A stretch of 5,978 nucleotides of DNA from positions 1 to 5,978 of the forward strand of contig CANLGS010000293.1 of NCBI GenBank assembly GCA_947490035.1. The letters are read 5' to 3'. A program made the position numbers and the translations under genes. Under the pieces are notes generated by a model. That model was not told where the DNA came from. It made no database searches and was given only the letters and a program-made list of their open reading frames with translations. Within the stretch, counting starts at the first letter, position 1; each line of letters starts with the position of its first letter. Shown here piece after piece: positions 1-5,412 of this stretch. This DNA comes from Gemmataceae bacterium (GTDB lineage Bacteria; Planctomycetota; Planctomycetia; Gemmatales; Gemmataceae).

Positions 1-101
1 GAGCGGGCTTGGATTGGGGGGAACTCGTCAGCGAATAGCGCGGCGTAGTCGCGGAGGCGGTCGAGGACAGCGGAATCGAGACTTGGGGTATAGGTCTTCA
101 T
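1..101 (-). CDS. N-terminus of a possible transposase (cut by window edge)
   Basis: An open frame starts with ATG at 101-99 and runs without a stop off the left edge, giving 33 complete codons. It begins MKTYTPSLDSAVLDRLRDY and continues with AALFADEFPP. The pattern of a short polar start followed by a helix of the type RLRDYAALFADEFP recalls the N-terminus of IS701/DDE-endonuclease transposases common in planctomycetes, but this is recall from a short stretch and no catalytic residue is visible. No good Shine-Dalgarno sequence precedes the ATG. It follows a broken IS5 transposase on the same strand, which fits an IS-rich patch. It could instead be an unrelated gene; I am fairly sure the frame is coding and unsure of the family. 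Confidence 0.45.
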   Translation of the reverse strand, partial: MKTYTPSLDSAVLDRLRDYAALFADEFPPIQAR

Positions 102-109
102 GCAAAGTG

Positions 110-144
110 AGAGGGCCGAATCGCTTGAGACGATTCAGCCCTCT
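110..144 (-). terminator. 14-bp hairpin after the broken transposase
   Basis: Arms 110-123 and 131-144 are complementary at 13 of 14 positions around a 7-base loop. Read on the minus strand the one imperfect pair becomes a G-U wobble, so the RNA stem would be complete in that direction. The stem overlaps the last stop codon of the transposase remnant (143-145) and precedes the next minus-strand ATG (99-101). No clear T-tract follows, so it may be a non-canonical terminator, or an insertion-sequence end with a subterminal palindrome. It shares the core AGGGCCGAA with the stem at 3502-3533. Confidence 0.5.
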
Positions 145-838
145 AACGGAGTAGTACTAATCGCGTAATTGAGGTCCAACGGTGGAGCGGGAGAACCAGG
201 AAGGCAACCCAATGCCATCCCGCAAGGGTTGTGGTCAGGCGCTCGTAGTCCCGCGCCAGTCGTCGGAACCGGCCCATCCAGGCGAACGAGCGTTCGACCA
301 CCCCGCGTCGGGGCAATAGCACGAACCCTTCTTCGCGCCGTCGTGCTTGACCACCTCCAGCGTGATCCCGTGAGTGGCCGCATCGGCGGCCGGTCGGGCA
401 CCGGTGTAACCTTGGTCCGCGTACGCCGGCGTCACGGTTTGCCCCGTGGCCTCTTGGACCGCTGCGGCCAGGTCCGCGACCTGGGGGCGCTCCTGTTCCT
501 TGCCGGTCGTCACCCGCAACGCCAGCAGGTGCCCGAGGGTATCCACGGCGATGTGGGCCTCGGACCCGTCGCGCATCTTGTGCCCGTCGAACTCGGCTCG
601 ACCTCCACTCCCTGGGGTGCGTCCGTCGAGGATCACAGCCGACGGGGACGGTTTGCGCCCGCCCGCGACCCGGAGCAATTCCCGCAGGTCGTGGACCACG
701 TCCTCGAAACACCCGGCGGAGCCCGTCGAACGCGTCTCGCCGAGCGTAGTCCCGTCGTCCCGCGTCCTCGCGCAGCAAGGTCAGGTGCGGGGCCACGAAC
801 GCCTACTCGTCATCCGTCACGTCGCTGGGGTACGATTT
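143..838 (-). pseudogene. Degenerate IS5-family DDE transposase
   Basis: The remnant of an IS5-family transposase (a nuclease that cuts and joins IS ends) is readable in two alternating frames. At 838-803 it begins KSYPSDVTDDE, then hits TAG at 805-803 where relatives have Trp, then resumes [14 protein letters not shown]. Near 715-724 an internal deletion joins DAFDGLR to [15 protein letters not shown], removing about 30 codons of the helix-turn-helix (DUF4096-like) region and changing frame. The DDE core follows: ILDGRT (first Asp), [18 protein letters not shown] (second Asp). At 326-328 one base of a G run is missing; the frame shifts and continues [16 protein letters not shown] (catalytic Glu) to the stop at 143-145. 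The usual LQST-like residues after ILDGRT also seem absent, and the family RRWVVER reads RRGVVER. There is no ATG at the 5' end; a GTG at 845-847 is in frame but overlaps the upstream gene's stop. It cannot make an active enzyme. Confidence 0.88.
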
Positions 839-843
839 TAACC

Positions 844-2085
844 TCACTTCTGCCAGAACAGCGACTCCTTCGGCACGTCGTACTTCACCGCGAGGTGCGG
901 GGTTTCCAGCCGCTTCTCACCGGTCGCGAGCGACTTCAAGCCGGCCGCGTTGATGCCGCTCGTCAGCAGCGTGCGCTCGATTGGGTAGGGCGCCTTCCCC
1001 GTCGCGAACATCTCCTCGGCCTTCGACATGAGCGCCGCGGAGTACGTCACGTTCGGGTTCGGCGGCAGGTGGAACAGCACCGACAACGGCTCCTTCTCGC
1101 CCTTGATGCGGGCCGCGAACGTGAAGTCCTTCACCAGCCCGTTCAGTAGAAGCATGGTCGCCTTCACGCCGTCCGCATACTCGACGCGATGCGCTACCGG
1201 TTCCTTCACCCACTGCTTCATCTGCTCGAGCGTGGGGTAACGGTGACTCGTCGCCGGCGGCTGTTCGAGCGTCTGACTGCGGCACAAACACGCCTCGAAG
1301 AGTTGCGCGGTCCCCTTCTCGGCGAGCAGTTTCCACACGCTTTCGCGCTTCAATCCCTGCACCGCGACGACGCCCTTCTCGCCGCCCTTCCGCCGCTCCA
1401 ACATGCACTGAATCGTTTCGTGCGCGTGGAAGTCGTACACGTCCTGCCCGCCGAACGCGACGCACACCGCTTCTTCGACTTCCGCGCCGTGCGGCAGGTC
1501 GGTCGCCGGCATCCGCCATGTCACCGGCAGCGACGACCCAGCCAGGAACGGGAACTTCAGCTTCCGCGACGTGTCCACCATCTCTTTCGCGAACTCCCAT
1601 TTCCAGGAGAGATGCTTGTCGTTGAAGATTGGCGCGGTGCGGCCATCTTTCTCGAACACCTCGACGATCTTCTTGAAGAACTCGTAGCGCGGGTACAGGT
1701 TCTGGTTGAACTCGTTCTTCTCGTACTTGCCGTGTTCGCCGATGAGCAGCACCGCGTCCACCGCGAGTTTGTCCCCGCCGCAGCGCAGCGTCTCCGCGAT
1801 GGTCGGGTAAATCGTAAAGCCGAACTCCTTCGCCCGGCCGCGGCTCAGGTCGTTTGGGGGCGTCTGATCGACGTAAGCCGACACCACCTCGAACGGCGGC
1901 TTGTGCCACTTCCCCTCGACCGGGTAGCCGTGCAGGAAGCGCTCGGCCATGTGCCACGCGTGGCTGCGGTCGTGCCAGGTGGTCGTAACCACCGCGATCT
2001 TCTTCTTCGCGGGTTCGGCCGCGTGCAGGTGCGGTGCGAGCAGCGCGGCGCTCGCGGTGCCGAGGAAGGTTCGTCGCGTGAGCAT
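844..2085 (-). CDS. Tat-exported conserved protein of unknown function
   Basis: This is a complete 413-residue protein. The N-terminus has a twin-arginine signal (R4-R5 in TRRTFLGT), a short hydrophobic stretch and a likely cut near A22-A23, so a folded protein exported by Tat is expected. The mature part opens with a strand, KKIAVVTTTWHD (28-39), suggesting an alpha/beta fold. Notable motifs are YVDQTPPNDLSRGRA (71-85), VDAVLLIGEHGKY (109-121), FNDKHLSWKWE (154-164), FPFLAGSSLPVTWR (178-191), DFHAHETIQCMLERR (218-232) and FEACLCRSQTL (263-273). H220, H222 and E223 could bind a metal or act in catalysis. The VDAVLLIGEH strand loosely recalls Gfo/Idh/MocA proteins, but no dinucleotide-binding glycine motif is seen. 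I recall similar unannotated proteins from planctomycetes and acidobacteria; no function is known to me. GAGG at 2092-2095, six bases upstream, supports the ATG at 2085. It is divergent from the aminotransferase gene, and its stop directly abuts the IS remnant. Confidence 0.88.
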   Translation of the reverse strand: MLTRRTFLGTASAALLAPHLHAAEPAKKKIAVVTTTWHDRSHAWHMAERFLHGYPVEGKWHKPPFEVVSAYVDQTPPNDLSRGRAKEFGFTIYPTIAETLRCGGDKLAVDAVLLIGEHGKYEKNEFNQNLYPRYEFFKKIVEVFEKDGRTAPIFNDKHLSWKWEFAKEMVDTSRKLKFPFLAGSSLPVTWRMPATDLPHGAEVEEAVCVAFGGQDVYDFHAHETIQCMLERRKGGEKGVVAVQGLKRESVWKLLAEKGTAQLFEACLCRSQTLEQPPATSHRYPTLEQMKQWVKEPVAHRVEYADGVKATMLLLNGLVKDFTFAARIKGEKEPLSVLFHLPPNPNVTYSAALMSKAEEMFATGKAPYPIERTLLTSGINAAGLKSLATGEKRLETPHLAVKYDVPKESLFWQK

Positions 2086-2167
2086 GGTTCGCCTCGTGTG
2101 GGTGGTTGCCGACTGTAACCGCGCGCGCGAACCGGTACAACAGTCTCATTCACACAAGGAACCACCG
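2086..2167. promoter_or_regulatory. Divergent intergenic promoter region
   Basis: The 82 bp between the starts of the Tat protein gene (minus) and the aminotransferase gene (plus) must hold 5' signals for both. The plus side has TACAAC at 2136-2141 as a weak -10 candidate; TTGCCG at 2106-2111 lies 24 bp away, too far for a standard spacer. A GC-alternating stretch, GCGCGCGCG, lies at 2121-2129. I see no clear operator palindrome. Promoter placement is a guess; only the divergent layout is certain. Confidence 0.35.
2156..2160 (+). promoter_or_regulatory. Ribosome binding site AAGGA
   Basis: AAGGA lies seven bases before the ATG at 2168. It decides the aminotransferase start: the frame stays open upstream to 1949, but that extension runs through the divergent gene and the intergenic region, and its sequence does not resemble the family. 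Confidence 0.75.
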
Positions 2168-3289
2168 ATGCTCACCGCGGAAACACGCCGACGCGATTTC
2201 CCGTCGCTCGAAGGCAAGGCGTACTTCAACAGCGCGGCGGAGGGAATCCCGCCGCTCGCGGTGGGCGAAGCGCTTCAGCAATACTTCCGCGACAAGCAGC
2301 TCGGCATGGACGGCCGCATCGCGCACGCGGCGCAGTGGGAAGCCGCCCGCGCACTCACCGCGGAGTTCTTCGGCCTCACGGCGGACGAGGTCGGCATCTG
2401 TTCGTGTTCGTCGGAAGCGTACAACCTCGCCGCGCTGGCGCTGAATCTGAAGCCGGGCGACGAGGTCGTGGTGACCGACCTCGACTTCCCCGCGAGTTCG
2501 ACGCCGTGGTTGCAACCGTCATGCGCGGCGACCACGCGCGTCTGGCGGAACCGCGCGGGTGCGCTCCGCGTCGAAGACCTCGTGCCGCTGTTGAACGCGA
2601 AGACGCGGCTCGTCACGGTGTCGCTCGTCAGCTTCTACAGCGGCTTCATGGTCGCGCTGCCGCCGGTCCTCGACGCGGTGCGGAAGCATTCCCCTGCTCT
2701 GGTCGCGGTCGATGTGACACAGGCGCTCGGTCGCGTGCCGCTGGATCTGCGCGGCGTGGATCTGATCGTAAGCAGCACGCACAAGTGGATACTCGCGTCG
2801 CACGGCGGCGGGTTGGTCGGCGTGCCGAAGGCGCGCACCGCGGAGTGGACGACGCCCGCCGGCGGATGGTTCAACCTCGAAGACGCGTTCGGGCCGAAGA
2901 GCTTCGAGGAAGTGAAGAGCAAGCCGGGGGCGGCGAGCTTCATGGTGGGAATGCCGAACTACCCCGCGCTGTACGCGATCCGCGCCGGGCTGGAGTACAT
3001 CCGCGGCGTCGGCGTGGCGAACATCGACGCACACGCCCGACCGCTGGTGATGCACTGCCTCGCGGAACTACGCAAGTTACCGGTCGAAGTGCTGACGCCG
3101 AACGAACCGGAACACGTCGCGGGCATCTTGGCCTTCAAGCACCCGCGCGCCGCGGAGCTTAACGCGCGGCTGCACGCGGCGAACGTCCACGTGATGAACC
3201 CCACGGGCCGGCTTCGCGTCGCGATACACGGCTATAACACCGCGGTGGATGTGGAAAAGCTGTTGACGACGCTGAAGGCGGCGCTGTGA
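2168..3289 (+). CDS. Class V PLP-dependent aminotransferase (cysteine desulfurase-like)
   Basis: This 373-residue protein belongs to the fold-type I, class V aminotransferase family (NifS/SufS/isopenicillin N epimerase type), cytoplasmic with no signal peptide. Visible landmarks: YFNSAAEGIPP (19-29), the substrate-end loop of the family; CSSEAYNLAALAL (80-92), where the cofactor phosphate site lies; VVVTDLDFPAS (100-110), matching the usual E/D-x-P/H-N segment; AVDVTQALGRVPLD (180-193) with D182 and Q185 contacting the pyridine ring and O3'; and SSTHKW (202-207) with K206 as the Schiff-base lysine. The C-terminal small domain ends GRLRVAIHGYNTAVDVEKLL, where family members have RIS-x-x-x-YNT-x-D-ID. 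I see no obvious catalytic-loop cysteine of the IscS/SufS type, and no suf/isc or tRNA-thiolation gene is adjacent, so a role in Fe-S assembly is not supported. Substrate and reaction (desulfurase, epimerase, lyase or transaminase) are undetermined. Confidence 0.92.
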   Translation: MLTAETRRRDFPSLEGKAYFNSAAEGIPPLAVGEALQQYFRDKQLGMDGRIAHAAQWEAARALTAEFFGLTADEVGICSCSSEAYNLAALALNLKPGDEVVVTDLDFPASSTPWLQPSCAATTRVWRNRAGALRVEDLVPLLNAKTRLVTVSLVSFYSGFMVALPPVLDAVRKHSPALVAVDVTQALGRVPLDLRGVDLIVSSTHKWILASHGGGLVGVPKARTAEWTTPAGGWFNLEDAFGPKSFEEVKSKPGAASFMVGMPNYPALYAIRAGLEYIRGVGVANIDAHARPLVMHCLAELRKLPVEVLTPNEPEHVAGILAFKHPRAAELNARLHAANVHVMNPTGRLRVAIHGYNTAVDVEKLLTTLKAAL

Positions 3290-3318
3290 TACCAAATCGT
3301 GTTGAAGCGGATCTGTGT

Positions 3319-3456
3319 TTGTCCCTCTCCCCTTGCGGGAGAGGGTGCCGGCGCTTCGCCGGCGGGTGAGGGGTGAGACCTCCACGCGCGTTGAGCTTCA
3401 CCCCTCACCCGGCTCGCAAAGCCTCGCCAACCTCTCCCGCAAGGGGAGAGGGACAA
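3319..3456. repeat. Large imperfect inverted repeat between convergent genes
   Basis: Left arm 3319-3376 (58 nt) and right arm 3398-3456 (59 nt) are inverted copies around a 21-bp centre. The outer 26 bases and the inner 13 bases (GGGTGAGGGGTGA) match exactly; only the middle 19-20 bases differ. Each arm contains smaller palindromes: CCTCTCCC with GGGAGAGG near each outer end, and in the left arm GCCGGCG-CTT-CGCCGGC. From memory this resembles the dispersed intergenic repeat built on CCCTCTCCC...GGGAGAGGG...GGGTGAGGGG, seen in many GC-rich proteobacterial genomes. Its position downstream of both the aminotransferase gene (plus) and the beta-propeller gene (minus) suggests a role in transcript ends or simply a tolerated insertion site. 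Confidence 0.85.
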
Positions 3457-3501
3457 CCCAAGACGCACGCTGATTCTTCGGTCCGGCCTGGTGTAACAGA
3501 C

Positions 3502-3533
3502 GAAGGGCCGAACCGCGTGCGCCTCGGCCCTTC
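3502..3533 (-). terminator. Hairpin terminator of the beta-propeller gene
   Basis: GAAGGGCCGA (3502-3511) and TCGGCCCTTC (3524-3533) form a perfect 10-bp stem with a 12-base loop. On the minus strand the stem starts five bases after the stop codon at 3539-3541 and is followed by GTCTGTTACACC, only moderately T-rich. Position and strength fit an intrinsic-type terminator for the minus-strand gene; the weak T-tract lowers certainty. Confidence 0.6.
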
Positions 3534-3538
3534 CGACC

Positions 3539-4852
3539 TTACTTCGCGAGATCGATGCAAACGATTTCCTTGTCGTTGCGGACGTACATCTTCTTGTCCG
3601 CGTAGGCCGGGGCGCACCACACCACCTTGCGCCCGAACGCGCTGTACGTCTGCTCCAGAATCTTCGTCTTGTCGATCTCCTCGTAACCCTTCGGCGTCAA
3701 CTTGCCGATCACGAGGTTGCCGGTTTCGGCGAAGAAGAAGAAGCGGTCGCCGTTCTTGACCATGAACGCGGTGGCCGAGCCTTGCGCTTCTTCGCCCCCG
3801 ACCGGGCCGGTCGATTCCCAGAGCCGCTTGCCGGTGGGAATCTCGATGCCGAACAAGCCGCCCTCGTCGTCGTAGCCGTACAGCACGCCGTCTTTCAGGA
3901 ACGGCTGCACGTTCACGGGCGAGATGCCGTGGCCCTTCTTGTCCTTGAACACCACCTCCACGTCGGGCTTGTCCGCGGCCAACTTCAGCATCAGGTTCTT
4001 GCCGTGGTAGGCGCCGATGTAGAGGTGATCGCCGGCGCGCACGGGCGTCATCACGACGCACCCGCTGTCGGCGGTGAACGGCGTCGTCCAGTACTTCTCG
4101 CCGTTCGCCGGGTTGAGCGAGTACACGGCCTTCGGGCTGGCAACGATCATCTGCCGCTTGCCGCCGGCTTCGGTGATGAGCACCGGCGCGTAGCCGGGGT
4201 CAGTCTGCGAACCGGCTTTCCACACCTCCTTGCCCGTCGCGAGGTCGAACGCGACCACGTGCGTGCCGTCGCCGCCGACGAGCGCGATGAGGTTCTTGCC
4301 GTCCACCAGCGGGTGCGCCGCGAAGCCCCAAAGCGGGCTTTTCGTCTTGTACTCCTTCTTGAGTTCCTTCTCCCACACGATCTTGCCGGTGTCGGCGTCG
4401 AAGCAGAACATGTGGCCTTCGGCGCCGAGCGTGTAAACCTTGCCGTCATGAACCGTCGGGGTGCAGCGCGGCCCGGCCGGGTAGCTGATCGTGTACTTCA
4501 CCGGGTACTCGTGCTTCCACTTCTCCTTGCCGGTCTTCTGGTCGAGGCACATGACGCGCTCGTTGCCGCTGAACTCCTTGCGGTCGAAGTTATCGACCTT
4601 CAGGTCGGCGGCGGTGACGTAGTCGGTGACGAACACCTTCCCGCCGCTGACGGCCGGACCCGCGAACCCGCCCGCGACCGGCGCCCGCCACAGCACCTTC
4701 GGCCCGCCCTTGGGGAACTTCTCCAGAATGCCGGTCTCGCTCCACACGTTGTCGCGCTTCGGCCCCATCCACTGCGGCCAGTCTTCGGCGCGGGCGAGCG
4801 ACGTTGTGGCGACCAGCGCGACCGCGAGCAGTAGCACGTTGCGGGGTTTCAT
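3539..4852 (-). CDS. Secreted PQQ-like beta-propeller repeat protein
   Basis: This complete 437-residue protein has a Sec signal peptide (hydrophobic 5-19, likely cut after A20-R21-A22), then EDWPQWMGPKRDN, typical of the start of planctomycete outer-compartment propellers. Propeller blades carry the PQQ-repeat signature of a short strand, D-x-x-T-G-K, then V/W-W: VMCLDQKTGKEKWK (100-113), MFCFDADTGKIVWEKE (148-163), VVAFDLATGKEVWK (199-212), VYSLNPANGEKYW (243-255), LFGIEIPTGKRLWES (333-347), with degenerate blades near 379-393 and the closing strand EIVCIDLAK at the C-terminus. The family includes BamB-like scaffolds and quinoprotein relatives. It is shorter than PQQ alcohol dehydrogenases, and I see no sign of a catalytic quinoprotein, such as vicinal cysteines or a haem CxxCH. 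A binding or scaffold role is inferred. AGGAGG at 4860-4865, seven bases upstream, fixes the start. It is a single-gene unit flanked by a convergent gene and a divergent one. Confidence 0.93.
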   Translation of the reverse strand: MKPRNVLLLAVALVATTSLARAEDWPQWMGPKRDNVWSETGILEKFPKGGPKVLWRAPVAGGFAGPAVSGGKVFVTDYVTAADLKVDNFDRKEFSGNERVMCLDQKTGKEKWKHEYPVKYTISYPAGPRCTPTVHDGKVYTLGAEGHMFCFDADTGKIVWEKELKKEYKTKSPLWGFAAHPLVDGKNLIALVGGDGTHVVAFDLATGKEVWKAGSQTDPGYAPVLITEAGGKRQMIVASPKAVYSLNPANGEKYWTTPFTADSGCVVMTPVRAGDHLYIGAYHGKNLMLKLAADKPDVEVVFKDKKGHGISPVNVQPFLKDGVLYGYDDEGGLFGIEIPTGKRLWESTGPVGGEEAQGSATAFMVKNGDRFFFFAETGNLVIGKLTPKGYEEIDKTKILEQTYSAFGRKVVWCAPAYADKKMYVRNDKEIVCIDLAK

Positions 4853-4859
4853 CGGCGGA

Positions 4860-4865
4860 CCTCCT
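4860..4865 (-). promoter_or_regulatory. Consensus ribosome binding site AGGAGG
   Basis: Read on the minus strand, AGGAGG lies seven bases before the ATG at 4852, an ideal Shine-Dalgarno for the beta-propeller gene. It is the strongest such site in the window and suggests efficient translation. Confidence 0.85.
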
Positions 4866-4884
4866 GTGATGTGAACGAGTGGTT

Positions 4885-4913
4885 ATCATCGCCCGCGCGC
4901 ACGCGGCGGGCAA
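4885..4913 (-). promoter_or_regulatory. Candidate sigma70-type promoter for the beta-propeller gene
   Basis: On the minus strand TTGCCC (4913-4908) and GATGAT (4890-4885) are separated by exactly 17 bp, with four of six matches each to the -35 and -10 consensus. Transcription would begin near 4878, leaving about 26 bases before the ATG with the ribosome site inside. Such matches occur by chance in any 150-bp interval, and planctomycete promoters are poorly defined. Confidence 0.3.
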
Positions 4914-5010
4914 GGCGGAAACGGTCTGGATACGCGTTCGTTACGTCGCGGTTTCGGCTATCATGTCGGAGACAGACGAATCTACTTCGCAGACGATCAA
5001 GCCCGGCAGC

Positions 5011-5016
5011 GGAGGA
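5011..5016 (+). promoter_or_regulatory. Ribosome binding site GGAGGA choosing the 5020 start
   Basis: GGAGGA ends three bases before the ATG at 5020 (four bases from GGAGG), slightly closer than ideal. It is the only purine-rich site near any start in this frame: the upstream candidates at 4879 and 4963 have none. A weak -10-like TATCAT at 4959-4964 would also start transcription after 4963. Confidence 0.5.
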
Positions 5017-5019
5017 AGC

Positions 5020-5373
5020 ATGGAACGCGGAGCAGCACAACCGCCTTCGCCCCAGCGCGTCGAACAGAACAATGGACCGCTTGTTCCGAACCGATCTGAA
5101 GCGTGGCAAGACGAGTACGACGCGGACGTGAAAGCCGGTGTTCCCGCGACACACGGGCTGCCAACGGCGGCCGAACTCCCGACGTGCCCGTACTTCGATA
5201 ACTTCCTCATCCAGAAGGCCCACTACCTCGCCACGAAAGACGCTTTGCTCGAACACGCGCGCATGGGCCGCCCGGTGTGCGAGGGGCGCGACGGGAAAGT
5301 CGCGTGGATCACGCCGGCGGAAATCTTCGCGCGGTACGGCCTCGACGAATTCGGCCGCCCGAAGCCGGAATAG
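5020..5373 (+). CDS. Small protein of unknown function (117 aa)
   Basis: The frame is open from 4879, but the preferred start is 5020 because a Shine-Dalgarno-like GGAGGA precedes it; ATG at 4963 (136 residues) or GTG/ATG near 4879 (164 residues) remain possible. From 5020 the protein has a low-complexity polar head rich in Pro, Gln and Asn (1-26), then a conserved-looking core: ELPTCPYFDNFLIQKAHYLA (52-71), a charged helix, GRPVCEGRDGKVAWITPAEI (83-102), and a tail FGRPKPE. It has two cysteines (C56, C87), too few for a classic zinc finger alone. There is no signal peptide or membrane segment. I do not recognise the family. It ends 39 bp before the BatA-domain gene on the same strand and may share its transcript. 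Codon use with GC-rich third positions supports a real gene. Confidence 0.65.
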   Translation: MERGAAQPPSPQRVEQNNGPLVPNRSEAWQDEYDADVKAGVPATHGLPTAAELPTCPYFDNFLIQKAHYLATKDALLEHARMGRPVCEGRDGKVAWITPAEIFARYGLDEFGRPKPE

Positions 5374-5400
5374 CGCCAACACGCGCCGCCCGCGACTACT

Positions 5401-5406
5401 TACAAT
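5401..5406 (+). promoter_or_regulatory. -10-like TACAAT just upstream of the BatA gene
   Basis: TACAAT matches five of six bases of the TATAAT consensus and ends six bases before the ATG at 5413, so transcription would start at or next to the start codon. No -35 consensus is visible about 17 bp upstream (5378-5383 reads AACACG). No Shine-Dalgarno precedes the ATG, which fits a leaderless mRNA but is weak evidence alone. Confidence 0.25.
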
Positions 5407-5412
5407 GGCACC

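Noticed and set aside
320..335. Programmed ribosomal frameshift in the IS5 transposase
   Set aside because: Some IS5-group elements use frameshifting, but here the shift lies inside the conserved core just before the catalytic Glu, no A-rich slippery heptamer is present, and other lesions already inactivate the gene.
169..1149. Long plus-strand frame across the transposase remnant and the end of the Tat-protein gene
   Set aside because: It is Arg-rich, spans a gene boundary and lies antisense to recognisable proteins; an artefact of high GC content.
917..2149. 410-codon minus-strand frame overlapping the Tat-protein gene
   Set aside because: Its translation is an Arg/Gly/Ala-rich out-of-frame reading of the real gene, without recognisable motifs.
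1949..2167. Extended N-terminus of the aminotransferase
   Set aside because: The extension overlaps the divergent gene and does not resemble the family, and a good ribosome site marks ATG 2168.
3232..3468. Small minus-strand frame reading LSLSPCGRGWRGFASRVRG
   Set aside because: It is the translation of the inverted repeat; such frames arise wherever this kind of repeat occurs and are not genes.
3290..3538. CRISPR array or riboswitch in the repeat-rich gap
   Set aside because: There are only two copies, inverted rather than direct, with no regular spacers, and the gap lies downstream of both flanking genes rather than upstream.
3782..4834. 350-codon plus-strand frame antisense to the beta-propeller gene
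   Set aside because: Low-complexity Val/Arg/His/Leu translation mirrors the sense codons, while the opposite strand has a signal peptide, ribosome site and propeller repeats.
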